Assembly: GCA_022451835.1 (NCBI GenBank)
Contig: JAKUNX010000009.1
Location: forward strand, 1-27,351
Length of the DNA: 27,351 nucleotides
Direction of reading: 5' to 3'
From: Candidatus Poseidoniaceae archaeon
GTDB taxonomy: Archaea > Thermoplasmatota > Poseidoniia > Poseidoniales > Poseidoniaceae
The first letter of the stretch is position 1. Every line of letters starts with the position of its first letter. The translations under genes and the position numbers were made by a program. Below, in pieces: positions 1 to 7,204 of this stretch. The notes beneath the pieces are model-generated. The model did not search any database, had not been told where the DNA came from, and saw nothing but the letters and a program-made list of their open reading frames with translations.

Positions 1-58
1 TCGCATCATTACGCATTTGGCGTAACTCCTCGAGTTTTTGATTGGGTTTGTTACTCAT
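1..58 (-). CDS. Start of an unidentified gene, possibly acyl-CoA carboxylase carboxyltransferase subunit (partial)
   Basis: Only the first 19 codons are inside the window; the gene runs off the left edge. It starts at ATG 58, five bases after the gatD stop, with an SD-like GGGAGTGA upstream that overlaps the gatD stop. This suggests it is the next gene of the same operon. The visible peptide (MSNKPNQKLEELRQMRNDA) is hydrophilic and helical. Its KxEELRxxR pattern resembles the N terminus of biotin-dependent acyl-CoA carboxylase beta subunits, where a GGG motif usually follows. That motif would lie outside the window, so the function is a weak guess. It does not look like GatE, which might have been expected after gatD. 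Confidence 0.4.
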   Translation of the reverse strand, partial: MSNKPNQKLEELRQMRNDA

Positions 59-63
59 GCTAA

Positions 64-708
64 TCACTCCCTTAGAACATTATGATTTTCCCCACATAGG
101 TTCTTTGCAAGTATATCTTCGACATTTTTGTTATTTGATAGCGCATAGTGAATTTTGACTATTGTTGAATCCGGTGAAGTGACGCTTCCATGACCGAGTA
201 AACCCATCTCTTGTTGCTTTCTACCTTTGGAATAAACATTCATATCAATTGGTCCATGCAAACATTGTGAAGTTACAACAACTGGAATATTACGATTAAT
301 ACAACGTGTTAATGCACGCCAAACCTTAGTATTCTCTGGAGCATCTTTACCGGGGTCATCGATTGGTAGATGACCAAGACCTGTTCCATGAATGACAATA
401 GCTTGTGGCCCATTTGCTACAATTGCTTCAATTTCTTCTTCATGCAGGTATGGTCCGGCGATAAACTGCGCGATTCGAACATTCTCTGAGTATTTTCGTG
501 GAGATTTTGTTATTTCAGTATTACTTTTTTCTAGTTCATCTTGATATACACTATCCATGATAATACTTGGTTTTCCGCCAACTATGTTGACATATGCTAA
601 AGGTTGACTGTTTACATTTCTAAAAGCATCTCTTCTAGTTGAATGCAATTTTCTTACCCCAGTTCCAGGCTGGATTGAGCAAGTTCCATCGTGACTTGAT
701 GTGTGCAT
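64..708 (-). pseudogene. gatD: GatD C-terminal part, downstream of an in-frame TAA
   Basis: C-terminal half of archaeal Glu-tRNA(Gln) amidotransferase subunit D, the glutaminase-like subunit that releases ammonia for GatE. The reading frame is open from 765 down to 64 and is the same frame as the upstream half (766-1458); only the TAA at 766-768 separates them. The first ATG after the stop is at 708, but homology already begins before it (WAANGPNPGAIRGDSAVVV). Visible motifs are VRKLHSTRRDAF, whose lysine (about residue 270 of the joined protein) should be the catalytic Lys of the Thr-Thr-Asp-Lys set, then GTGLGHLP, TSQCLHG and MNVYSKGR, all typical of the asparaginase-like domain. There is no good SD at the right distance from ATG 708, so independent translation is doubtful. 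The motifs are intact, so the break looks recent or artificial. Confidence 0.8.
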
Positions 709-765
709 AACTACAACTGCTGAGTCTCCTCTTATAGCTCCAGGATTTGGACCATTAGCAGCCCA

Positions 766-1458
766 TTAGACTGCTGAAATCAGGTTCTCAGAGGCGTCAG
801 AAGAACCTCGATCAGAAGACCTTTGCGAACCGACTAAAGCGATTCTGCCAGGTGGTGCTTGACCTTCACCAGACCAAGCAAAACACATTGCTGCCGAGGT
901 TATGTGTAATGTATCAGTTCCGTGCGTAATTACTACGCCATTACATCCGTCATCAAAGGCTTGTTTTGTGGCATCGATCATTTTGTTCCAGTGCTGGCAT
1001 CTTATGTCATCACTGAACATATTGCCAAGTTTTACTGCATCAATATTAGCAATTTGAGCTAATTCAGGTATTGTATTTACTAACTCTTCAGGTTCAAATT
1101 TTGCTACCACTGCGCCGGTCTTGTAATCAACCTTTGAAGCAATTGTCCCACCAGTATGGATTATTCTAACTCGTGGCAATTGGTCATTAAATTCTAATTC
1201 ACTATATGCTCCAACAGATTCTTCTTCGATTTTTCCAATCACTTGTATTGAAACTATTTCATCAATAGTGTAACTCGCATTATACCCATTGTCAAGTTTT
1301 ATTGTCAGATGATTTGAGGCAGCAGGATGAAGAATAACACCTTGGTGAGTGGTTTTTCCGTTATGGCCATCAACTTCAATTTGGACTTTTTGTCCAATAT
1401 CAGGTATATCGACCATGATGTTGCCAAGAATTGACGGCTCATCAAGAGTTCGCTTCAC
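766..1458 (-). CDS. gatD: Glu-tRNA(Gln) amidotransferase subunit D, N-terminal part (interrupted)
   Basis: First 230 residues of GatD. With GatE it converts Glu-tRNA(Gln) to Gln-tRNA(Gln), normally essential in archaea without a glutaminyl-tRNA synthetase. Residues about 20-75 form the small beta-barrel (Tudor-like) N-terminal domain. From about 95 the L-asparaginase-like fold begins, with HTGGTIAS (nucleophile Thr102) and THGTDT (Thr181, Asp182), then GSQRSSDRGSSDA. Translation stops at TAA 766-768 just after ENLISAV, before the catalytic lysine, so this product alone should be inactive. The start is GTG 1458, overlapping the FtsX stop as GTGA, which suggests translational coupling; ATG 1416 is an alternative just before the barrel. 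A full-length gene would be 464 codons, slightly longer than usual GatD. Confidence 0.9.
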   Translation of the reverse strand: MKRTLDEPSILGNIMVDIPDIGQKVQIEVDGHNGKTTHQGVILHPAASNHLTIKLDNGYNASYTIDEIVSIQVIGKIEEESVGAYSELEFNDQLPRVRIIHTGGTIASKVDYKTGAVVAKFEPEELVNTIPELAQIANIDAVKLGNMFSDDIRCQHWNKMIDATKQAFDDGCNGVVITHGTDTLHITSAAMCFAWSGEGQAPPGRIALVGSQRSSDRGSSDASENLISAV

Positions 1459-3896
1459 TGAGATAGGTCTTTGACTTTTTCAACCAAGTCCATGCGACGA
1501 AGCCGCCAGATACCAATCGGTGTCATTGCAATGGCAATTATGATTACTCCACCCATCAACTGGTAAGCAACACTTGGCACGACGACAATCGGGACATAGA
1601 ATTGCCAAGAGGAGAACGATGCTGCAAGTCCAATTGCGCCGCCATAAGCAAATGCTACCCCCACAATTCCACCGATTATACCTATCAATAAACTCTCGAA
1701 TAGAAGCATTCCTCCTAACCGTTTGGTTGATGCACCTAATACTCGCAGTGTTGCCAGTTCAAAGTCCCGTTCAGCCACATTCATTATCATGGTATTAAGC
1801 ATGACTGCTATTGTGAATAATAGTCCAAGATACATTATAGCTTGGAAAATTTGAGTTTGTTGTTCAATCAGGCTTTCAATGCCATCGATTAAACTCTGTC
1901 TCTCAACTATGCCAACAGAAATCTCCCCTAATTCTGTATTTACCTCTACTCCCTCTGGCAGACTAAGATATACTGAAGTAGCATTTACGCCAGTAATCTG
2001 AGTTAAGTCTGTTCGCAAAAAATACATTGTTCGGATAAACTCCCCTCTAGTAGATCCAACAATCTCAACCTCTTGTGAAACACCGTTTACTGTAACGGTT
2101 TGAATATCGTTGACTTCCCAATTTAGGAATATCAATGACCCTTCATCCATCATAACTTGTGGAATATCTCCTTCTAATGTTGGTTTATTGCCATCTAATA
2201 GGTTCACTGAACGCATTCCTTGGCTATAGGTATCGAGTCCTATAACAGTAAATATTCTCTCTATTTCATCAGGATCAGTAACTGAACCGACAGGCATCTC
2301 GATTAACAACTCTGCTTCCGCACTGTAGTTTTCTGCCCAATCTAATACTGCAAACTCTCCATCAGTACCAACATAAACTTGAGCATCCCAACGTTGGTCG
2401 TCTTCAATTCCGCCAACTAATGTGTCTTCTATGCCAGCAGACATCATTTGAATCGAACCAAACAACATCAGGGAAATGCCTACAGCAACAAATGTCATCG
2501 TTAATCGAATCGGCTTTCTTACGCTGGAGCGAACTGATAAACCAAGTGTAGTTGGCATCCATGATGTTAGTTTTTTGAGGGTCTTTGAACCGACTCTCAT
2601 TTCATTTTTCCCGCTTAAAACTTCCAAGGGATCTAATCTACTGGCTTTCAATGCGGGGAAAATTCCCGATAGTAATACCACAATCATGGTTGGAACAACA
2701 ACTGCTGCATAAAGCGAAAATGGTATGTCCCTAACAATTATTGGAACTCCAATTATTTGCTGATAGAAATCTAACATTCCATTCATGCCAAAAGGTCCCA
2801 TTAAGCAACCTAGAATACACCCAATAGAGCCGATGATTATTGGCGTATAGAGGTAACCGGTCAGTAGTGATTGACGTTTGACTCCTAAAGTTCTAAGCAC
2901 CGCGATTTCTTTTGCTTGACTCTGTACAAGCCTCTGTAGACTTAGAATAATGGTAATTGATGCGATGGCTGCAATCATTATTGTGAAAGGAGTCGCCATG
3001 CGTTTTGATGCTTCTAAGTCTTGACGCATTATCTCTACCTGCTCATTTTGACCTCTATCTCTAACTCGAGCATCTAATTCGCTAACATTCAAAGATTCAT
3101 CGACCATTGATTTAATGACGTCAATTTCCTCACCCTCGTATTCATTTGTGTCTGGAAAATCAAACGATGGAGTCCCTTCAACATCGAGTAGAATAGTATT
3201 GCTCGAACCGATTTCTTCCCCTGTGAGCCTAGCCATGCCTAGCTGGCTAAGATAGCCTACAACATACTCACCAGCCTCAGGAGGGAATGCTGTTCCTTCA
3301 GGTGCCATAAAGACATGAACTGGATGAAATCCATATCCCACTATGGTAAAATCAGCACTTGATGAGCCAGCCCCTATTGTTACATTATCGCCAATTTCAA
3401 GGTCAAGCGGCTCCATTACATGAGCATCAATTACTATTTCATCAGCAGTAATAGCTAGACGGCCATCTGCGTGCCCCTCAGGCATCCAAATTCTATCAGC
3501 ATTCGAATCTTCTGAGATGCTGTGCCACAATGAATTGATGATCTCTTCATTACCATTATTGTCGAAAAACATAGCACCAGGAATTATGTTTCTACCTTCA
3601 CAAGAATCCAGACTAAATTCTTCGTAATTCCAAGACGACTCTAGGTTGTCGCAAAAATCTGCAACTTGATTCGCACTCCAAGTTGTAGTACGATTGTCAA
3701 TCCATAAATCAGCTAAATTTGCCCCGGTATCATCATCCTTGTGCATTGTTTCATACATGCTATCTAAGTTGTGAGAATAGCCACCAAAAGTTAGGCCGGC
3801 AAATACTCCAACAGAGACCATGAATATCACGGCAAATAGGCGAAGTTTAGTCCGCCATAGGCTTCTTGCCAATCTTTTATTGAGTAAGGCGGACAT
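1455..3896 (-). CDS. FtsX-like/MacB-family ABC transporter permease (two modules)
   Basis: An 813-residue membrane protein, the permease partner of the ATPase encoded 9 bases upstream. The N-terminal TM (about 14-34) is followed by a large extracytoplasmic domain to about 295. Then comes a first FtsX block of three TMs (about 300-320, 345-370, 390-413) ending in the typical PALKASRLDPLEVL cytoplasmic stretch. A second module repeats this: a TM about 464-485, an extracellular domain to about 680, and three TMs (about 685-707, 727-755, 770-795) ending in IWRLRRMDLVEKV. The duplicated TM-ectodomain-3TM layout is that of LolC/MacB-like mechanotransmission exporters, which move or extract lipophilic or peptide substrates instead of simple solutes. 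The substrate cannot be told from sequence. The stop overlaps the gatD GTG start. Confidence 0.88.
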   Translation of the reverse strand: MSALLNKRLARSLWRTKLRLFAVIFMVSVGVFAGLTFGGYSHNLDSMYETMHKDDDTGANLADLWIDNRTTTWSANQVADFCDNLESSWNYEEFSLDSCEGRNIIPGAMFFDNNGNEEIINSLWHSISEDSNADRIWMPEGHADGRLAITADEIVIDAHVMEPLDLEIGDNVTIGAGSSSADFTIVGYGFHPVHVFMAPEGTAFPPEAGEYVVGYLSQLGMARLTGEEIGSSNTILLDVEGTPSFDFPDTNEYEGEEIDVIKSMVDESLNVSELDARVRDRGQNEQVEIMRQDLEASKRMATPFTIMIAAIASITIILSLQRLVQSQAKEIAVLRTLGVKRQSLLTGYLYTPIIIGSIGCILGCLMGPFGMNGMLDFYQQIIGVPIIVRDIPFSLYAAVVVPTMIVVLLSGIFPALKASRLDPLEVLSGKNEMRVGSKTLKKLTSWMPTTLGLSVRSSVRKPIRLTMTFVAVGISLMLFGSIQMMSAGIEDTLVGGIEDDQRWDAQVYVGTDGEFAVLDWAENYSAEAELLIEMPVGSVTDPDEIERIFTVIGLDTYSQGMRSVNLLDGNKPTLEGDIPQVMMDEGSLIFLNWEVNDIQTVTVNGVSQEVEIVGSTRGEFIRTMYFLRTDLTQITGVNATSVYLSLPEGVEVNTELGEISVGIVERQSLIDGIESLIEQQTQIFQAIMYLGLLFTIAVMLNTMIMNVAERDFELATLRVLGASTKRLGGMLLFESLLIGIIGGIVGVAFAYGGAIGLAASFSSWQFYVPIVVVPSVAYQLMGGVIIIAIAMTPIGIWRLRRMDLVEKVKDLSQ

Positions 3897-3905
3897 GTGC
3901 TCACA

Positions 3906-4613
3906 TCACTCTACTTCACTGTTAACTGATTCATCAGAGACTATTTTGCCGCTATCAATACGTATGACTCTTGTTGCGTAGCGAACAAGACCTTCATCAT
4001 GAGTAACAAATACGGAGGTGATATTTTCTTCCTTGCACGCTCTTACTAGTGCAGTCATTACTTTTTGAGAAGTTTCTGTATCTAGATTTCCTGTAAGCTC
4101 ATCTCCTAACAAAAGATTTGGTCGTTTGGCAATACTTCTAGCAATTGCGACACGTTGTTGTTGTCCACCACTAATTTCACCTGGAAAGCGGTCTACTTCG
4201 GCTTCTAAACCTACCAACTTGAGTAACTCCAAGGCTCTTGCGTGATCTTTTTTGCCAGACAACTCTTGAATAAGAAGGATATTTTCTAGTACCGTTAAGT
4301 CCTGTAATAAATTGAAAAACTGGAATACATAACCAATGTTCTCTCTTCGAAAAGAGGTCATTTTTTCTGAATGATTTCTCGGCACTTGTTTATCTTTGAA
4401 GGTGTAATTGCCACTTGTTGGGCTATCCAAAGACGACAGACAATTGAGTAATGTCGTTTTACCAGAACCAGAAGGTCCTAACAAAATTACCCTTTCACCT
4501 TGTTTAATTTCAAACGTTACTCCATCAAGGGCTTTTACTATTCCTGCAGGAGTTTCATAATGTCGTTCTAGGTTTTCCATTTTTAGCAGTATAGTCATAG
4601 TTGAGGCCACCAT
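3906..4613 (-). CDS. ABC transporter ATP-binding protein, LolD/MacB type
   Basis: About 235 residues, full length for a LolD/MacB-like nucleotide-binding subunit. Motifs in order: Walker A GPSGSGKTT (about 45-53), Q-loop FQFFNLL, signature SGGQQQR, Walker B LLLGDELTGNLD, and H-loop THD. Walker B reads DEL where this family almost always has DEP; the catalytic Glu is kept. It energises the FtsX-like permease encoded 9 bases downstream. Start choice: the longest frame begins with TTG at 4616 immediately followed by ATG 4613, which is preferred; ATG 4598 is also possible. There is no clear Shine-Dalgarno. A TATA-like element at 4655-4664 would give a leader of about 20 bases, making this the first gene of the operon. 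Confidence 0.92.
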   Translation of the reverse strand: MVASTMTILLKMENLERHYETPAGIVKALDGVTFEIKQGERVILLGPSGSGKTTLLNCLSSLDSPTSGNYTFKDKQVPRNHSEKMTSFRRENIGYVFQFFNLLQDLTVLENILLIQELSGKKDHARALELLKLVGLEAEVDRFPGEISGGQQQRVAIARSIAKRPNLLLGDELTGNLDTETSQKVMTALVRACKEENITSVFVTHDEGLVRYATRVIRIDSGKIVSDESVNSEVE

Positions 4614-4654
4614 CAATCAGATTTTGACTGTATGTTGTAAAGGAGTCAAAAGAC

Positions 4655-4664
4655 GGATATAAGT
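4655..4664 (-). promoter_or_regulatory. Probable TATA box of the ABC transporter-gatD operon
   Basis: Minus-strand ACTTATATCC. An archaeal start about 25 bases downstream would fall near 4632, giving a short leader before ATG 4613. It is called by position and composition only; a second AT-rich stretch (TTTAAAT, about 4690-4697) lies further upstream. Confidence 0.35.
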
Positions 4665-4725
4665 ATCTCTATTTAGTGAATCGAAATTGATTTAAATTTC
4701 TAGAATTAAACTATTCAATCAACAT

Positions 4726-4853
4726 TGGTGCCGGGAGCGGGGCTTGAACCCGCGACCTTCGGATGTCTCAGACACCGCAAGGGTTGCACGTCATACGAAT
4801 GCCTTGTAGGCTGCCCTATGAGTCCGACGCGCTACCAACTACGCCACCCCGGC
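4726..4853 (-). tRNA. Elongator tRNA-Met (CAT) with a 52-nt BHB intron
   Basis: Read on the minus strand. The acceptor GCCGGGG (1-7) pairs with TCCCGGC (66-72, with one G-T pair). The D stem is GCGT/GCGC, the anticodon stem TCGGA/TCCGA with loop CTCATAA and anticodon CAT at 4818-4820, the variable loop AGGTC, the T arm GCGGG-TTCAAGC-CCCGC, discriminator A, and CCA is encoded (4726-4728). The spliced length is 76 nt. The intron occupies 4765-4816, between positions 37 and 38. The G1-C72 acceptor and overall sequence fit the elongator. The initiator usually begins AGCGGG and the CAT tRNA-Ile2 differs, though identity among CAT tRNAs is inferred from these features only. Confidence 0.93.
4765..4816 (-). 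other. tRNA-Met intron with canonical bulge-helix-bulge splice sites
   Basis: A 52-nt intron at the 37/38 position, the usual archaeal site. CTCA of the anticodon loop pairs with TGAG near the intron 3' end, giving the 4-bp central helix. It is flanked by 3-nt bulges TAG (5' side) and ACA (3' side). The outer helix is the anticodon stem (GGA/TCC) and the inner helix is GGCA/TGTC with one G-T wobble. Cutting after the second base of each bulge removes exactly 52 nt and restores a normal seven-base anticodon loop. It is a substrate for the archaeal tRNA splicing endonuclease. No ORF or clear C/D-box pair is seen in the intron. Confidence 0.9.
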
Positions 4854-4926
4854 TTATTCTGTCGTGAAGGATACACTCTTTGAATAATGCGGATGAAAGA
4901 TGGTGGTAAAATACCGAAATCAATGG

Positions 4927-4933
4927 TATATTT
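4927..4933 (+). promoter_or_regulatory. Probable TATA box for the membrane protein gene starting at 4968
   Basis: TATATTT inside GGTATATTTC. A transcript start about 25 bases on (near 4955) would leave a leader of roughly 12 bases before ATG 4968. It would place the upstream in-frame ATG at 4887 before the promoter, and so supports the shorter protein. Confidence 0.4.
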
Positions 4934-4967
4934 CATCCGTAGCATTCATGCACTCTCAGTTTTCCCA

Positions 4968-5885
4968 ATGGTCATGGTCGACCTCCAAACAGCGATGGCT
5001 GCTGCTGCAGCAGAGCGTAAACAGCGTGCCGGTGCTGCTAGCGAGGAAAGGAAGGTCAGAAGGAGCGGTCCTAATTTAGGGATTGAACCATTCGACCCAG
5101 TAAAACACGTGAAAAAAGAAAAGGCTGACACTGCTTCGATGTGGCTAGTAATCAGTTTTTCTATTCTTGTCACAGTAATGATGCGTTATGTTTTGATGCC
5201 AAATACTTCGCCAGAAAAGTCAGATATTCTTTATTTAATGCCACTTAGTGCAATAATATTGATTCCACAAATTCATAGAATGGTTATGCCAAAATCATTT
5301 CAAGAGTTTTATGGTAAGGGTACATGGTTTAAGGCTGGATTCTTGCACACATTTACTTTCTTAGCGATGTCATTCTTGTTGGTCAATCCGCCAATGGGAG
5401 ATATTGTTGCCCCTAAACTTGCTAGCCATTGGGCCATAGCTACTGATGATGGTGAAATGTTATTGTTCAATGAAGATTCGAGCAAAGATGGAACCATCGA
5501 ATGGGTAGTTGACAACGATGGCAGATTAGATGGCGATGTGTGGCTATTGTTCGCATTGGCAGATAATGTCAATTCTGATGGTGCAGAGGTAATTGTTGAA
5601 TTAACTCACCAGTCAGTTGTAACCGAATTGAATAGTGATCAATATTTTTGGGCAAATAATTCTGATAGAATTGCTAATGGGACCAAAACCGATAATTCTT
5701 CTGCACCTAATTTAGTACCTCATGAAAAAGATCAACCATTTGCTATTAATCTCGGTACAGATTTAGCAGTTGGCACTCATGATATTCTAGTCACGATCAA
5801 AGAGGATGGCGATCCTTGGGAAAACGAGCGAGAGTATAATTGGAAACTTGTGGTCGTAGAAGCGGTTGAGCCGAGTGACTCATAA
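4968..5885 (+). CDS. Unrecognised three-TM membrane protein with C-terminal extracytoplasmic domain
   Basis: I do not recognise a family. With the preferred ATG 4968 the protein has 305 residues; ATG 4974 is equally possible, and the longest open frame (from 4887) probably begins before the promoter. The N terminus is an Ala/Lys/Arg/Glu-rich cytoplasmic helix (AAAAAERKQRAGAASEERK). Three hydrophobic segments follow (about 58-77, 90-107, 124-140). The last 160 residues are acidic, Asn/Asp-rich and beta-strand-like (TIEWVVDNDGRLDGDVWLLF, HDILVTIKEDGDPW), probably an Ig-like or jelly-roll outside domain. It is not obviously linked to its neighbours; it starts beside the tRNA and ends facing the small ORF and rfcS. 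Confidence 0.75.
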   Translation: MVMVDLQTAMAAAAAERKQRAGAASEERKVRRSGPNLGIEPFDPVKHVKKEKADTASMWLVISFSILVTVMMRYVLMPNTSPEKSDILYLMPLSAIILIPQIHRMVMPKSFQEFYGKGTWFKAGFLHTFTFLAMSFLLVNPPMGDIVAPKLASHWAIATDDGEMLLFNEDSSKDGTIEWVVDNDGRLDGDVWLLFALADNVNSDGAEVIVELTHQSVVTELNSDQYFWANNSDRIANGTKTDNSSAPNLVPHEKDQPFAINLGTDLAVGTHDILVTIKEDGDPWENEREYNWKLVVVEAVEPSDS

Positions 5886-6083
5886 TAACAAATCGCCGTG
5901 ATTTGAGACAATTTGATTGATTATTGAATCAATTTTTCTTTTGTCATAATTCTCTCTTGAAATTCTGTTTATTCTTTGCTTACGAATAGCTCTTATTGGC
6001 CCAGCAAGCGGCGTCCAGCATAGTGCATTTAGTAATCCATCAGTACCCATCAATTCAAATGAAAGGTTTGAGGTAGTAGTCAA
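5880..6083 (-). CDS. Doubtful small ORF downstream of rfcS
   Basis: A 67-codon open frame with TTG start (6083), or 56 codons from the internal ATG at 6050, filling most of the space between rfcS and the convergent membrane protein gene, whose last bases it overlaps. The peptide is basic in the middle (PIRAIRKQRINRISRENYDKRK). No motif is recognised and there is no convincing SD. It could be a genuine small protein co-transcribed with rfcS (33-base gap) or simply untranslated 3' sequence. Confidence 0.28.
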   Translation of the reverse strand: MTTTSNLSFELMGTDGLLNALCWTPLAGPIRAIRKQRINRISRENYDKRKIDSIINQIVSNHGDLLL

Positions 6084-6116
6084 TTTTTCTAACGGGTAAG
6101 GTGAAAGTGAAAGTGA

Positions 6117-7073
6117 TTATTGTTTGAGATGAGTTACTAATCTTGCAGTTAATGCATCTAACTGGATTTGCTCCCCTCCACCTTCAACTAATCTATAGTC
6201 GACCTCTGCCATCCATTCTGTCAAATCAAGTTTGGATTCTTCGCTTAGAAAATCAGCAGAGTATAATTCACGGTGAAGTTGGTTGACAAAATCTGTTCCT
6301 GCAAGTCCGTATTTGTCAAGTAATTCCCTAAGCCTTCTTCTAGCAGAATGGAAACCATCATCACGACATGCTTTGAGATATTGATGTAGACTTTCGGGAG
6401 GTGCTGTTGCAGAAGTTTCATAGATCAATTCACGTGTAACATCGCTACTTAGAGCCGCTGATACTTGCAGAGCAGTTAGTGCCTTTCGTAAATCTCCTTG
6501 ACTGATTCTTGTTAGCGCTTCAGCGGCATCATCATCAAGATTCACCTTCTCAATTTTAGCAACATGGTGAACTTGTTGATTGACATCTGAATCTGCCAGA
6601 GGTCTAAATCTAAATACTGCACATCGAGATTGAATTGGTTCAATTATTTTAGAGGAATAATTACAAGAAAGAATGAATCGACAAGTTTCAGCATATTGCT
6701 CCATGATTCTTCTAAGAGCACCTTGCGCATCATTAGTTAATGCATCAGCCTCGTCAAGAAATATAATCTTGAAGGCAGCACCGCCATAAGGGCTAGTACG
6801 AGCAAATTGCTTGACTTTAGTTCTAATACTCTCAAGTTTTCGTTCGTCAGATGCATTCATTTCTAGCAAATTTTCTCTGTAATTTTCTCCGAAAACATCC
6901 TTGGTTAATGCCATGGCAGCAGTGGTTTTTCCAGTCCCAGGAGGGCCGGCAAAAAGGAGGTGAGGAAACTGGTTTTTCTCTGCATAAATAGTCAAACGTT
7001 GGACTACTGCTGGTTGTCCTCTTATCTCACTGACAGAGCGAGGTCTATGTTTCTCAACCCATAACTCGCTCAT
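6117..7073 (-). CDS. rfcS: Replication factor C small subunit (clamp loader ATPase)
   Basis: AAA+ subunit of the archaeal clamp loader that opens and loads PCNA onto primed DNA. With ATG 7073 the protein has 318 residues, normal for the family, beginning MSELWVEKHRPRSVSEIRGQ. Walker A GPPGTGKTT, Walker B FLDEADALT, sensor 1 SCNYSSKI, arginine-finger SRC and sensor 2 GDLRKAL are all present. A C-terminal helical collar domain follows. An in-frame ATG at 7106 would add 11 residues, but a TATA-like box at 7121-7130 puts the transcript start near 7100, favouring 7073. The gene is divergent from the giant surface protein gene. Confidence 0.97.
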   Translation of the reverse strand: MSELWVEKHRPRSVSEIRGQPAVVQRLTIYAEKNQFPHLLFAGPPGTGKTTAAMALTKDVFGENYRENLLEMNASDERKLESIRTKVKQFARTSPYGGAAFKIIFLDEADALTNDAQGALRRIMEQYAETCRFILSCNYSSKIIEPIQSRCAVFRFRPLADSDVNQQVHHVAKIEKVNLDDDAAEALTRISQGDLRKALTALQVSAALSSDVTRELIYETSATAPPESLHQYLKACRDDGFHSARRRLRELLDKYGLAGTDFVNQLHRELYSADFLSEESKLDLTEWMAEVDYRLVEGGGEQIQLDALTARLVTHLKQ

Positions 7074-7120
7074 AGGCCTATGAAGTTGGCGAACGCCCTT
7101 CAACATTATGATTAAAAGCG

Positions 7121-7130
7121 CTATATTTTA
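7121..7130 (-). promoter_or_regulatory. Probable TATA box of rfcS
   Basis: Minus-strand TAAAATATAG, about 50 bases before ATG 7073. It implies a start near 7100 and a leader of about 27 bases. Confidence 0.4.
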
Positions 7131-7151
7131 TCTACTAAATTCTCACTTCTC

Positions 7152-7160
7152 TTAATATAC
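7152..7160 (+). promoter_or_regulatory. Probable TATA box of the giant surface protein gene
   Basis: TTAATATAC. A start about 25 bases on would be near 7182, so the leader would include the AAAAGGAG Shine-Dalgarno at 7186-7193. With the rfcS box it makes this a compact divergent promoter. Confidence 0.4.
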
Positions 7161-7204
7161 AAATACAATCAAGGGAAAAGACAGTAAAAGGAGACTATGT
7201 CTCG

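Noticed and set aside
4765..4816. Possible C/D-box guide RNA inside the tRNA intron (CTGA near its 3' end)
   Set aside because: A D-like box is present but there is no proper C box (RTGATGA); 52 nt is only a spacer-sized intron.
4887..4967. N-terminal extension of the three-TM membrane protein to the in-frame ATG at 4887
   Set aside because: The likely TATA box at 4927-4933 lies inside this stretch, so it is probably not transcribed with the gene.
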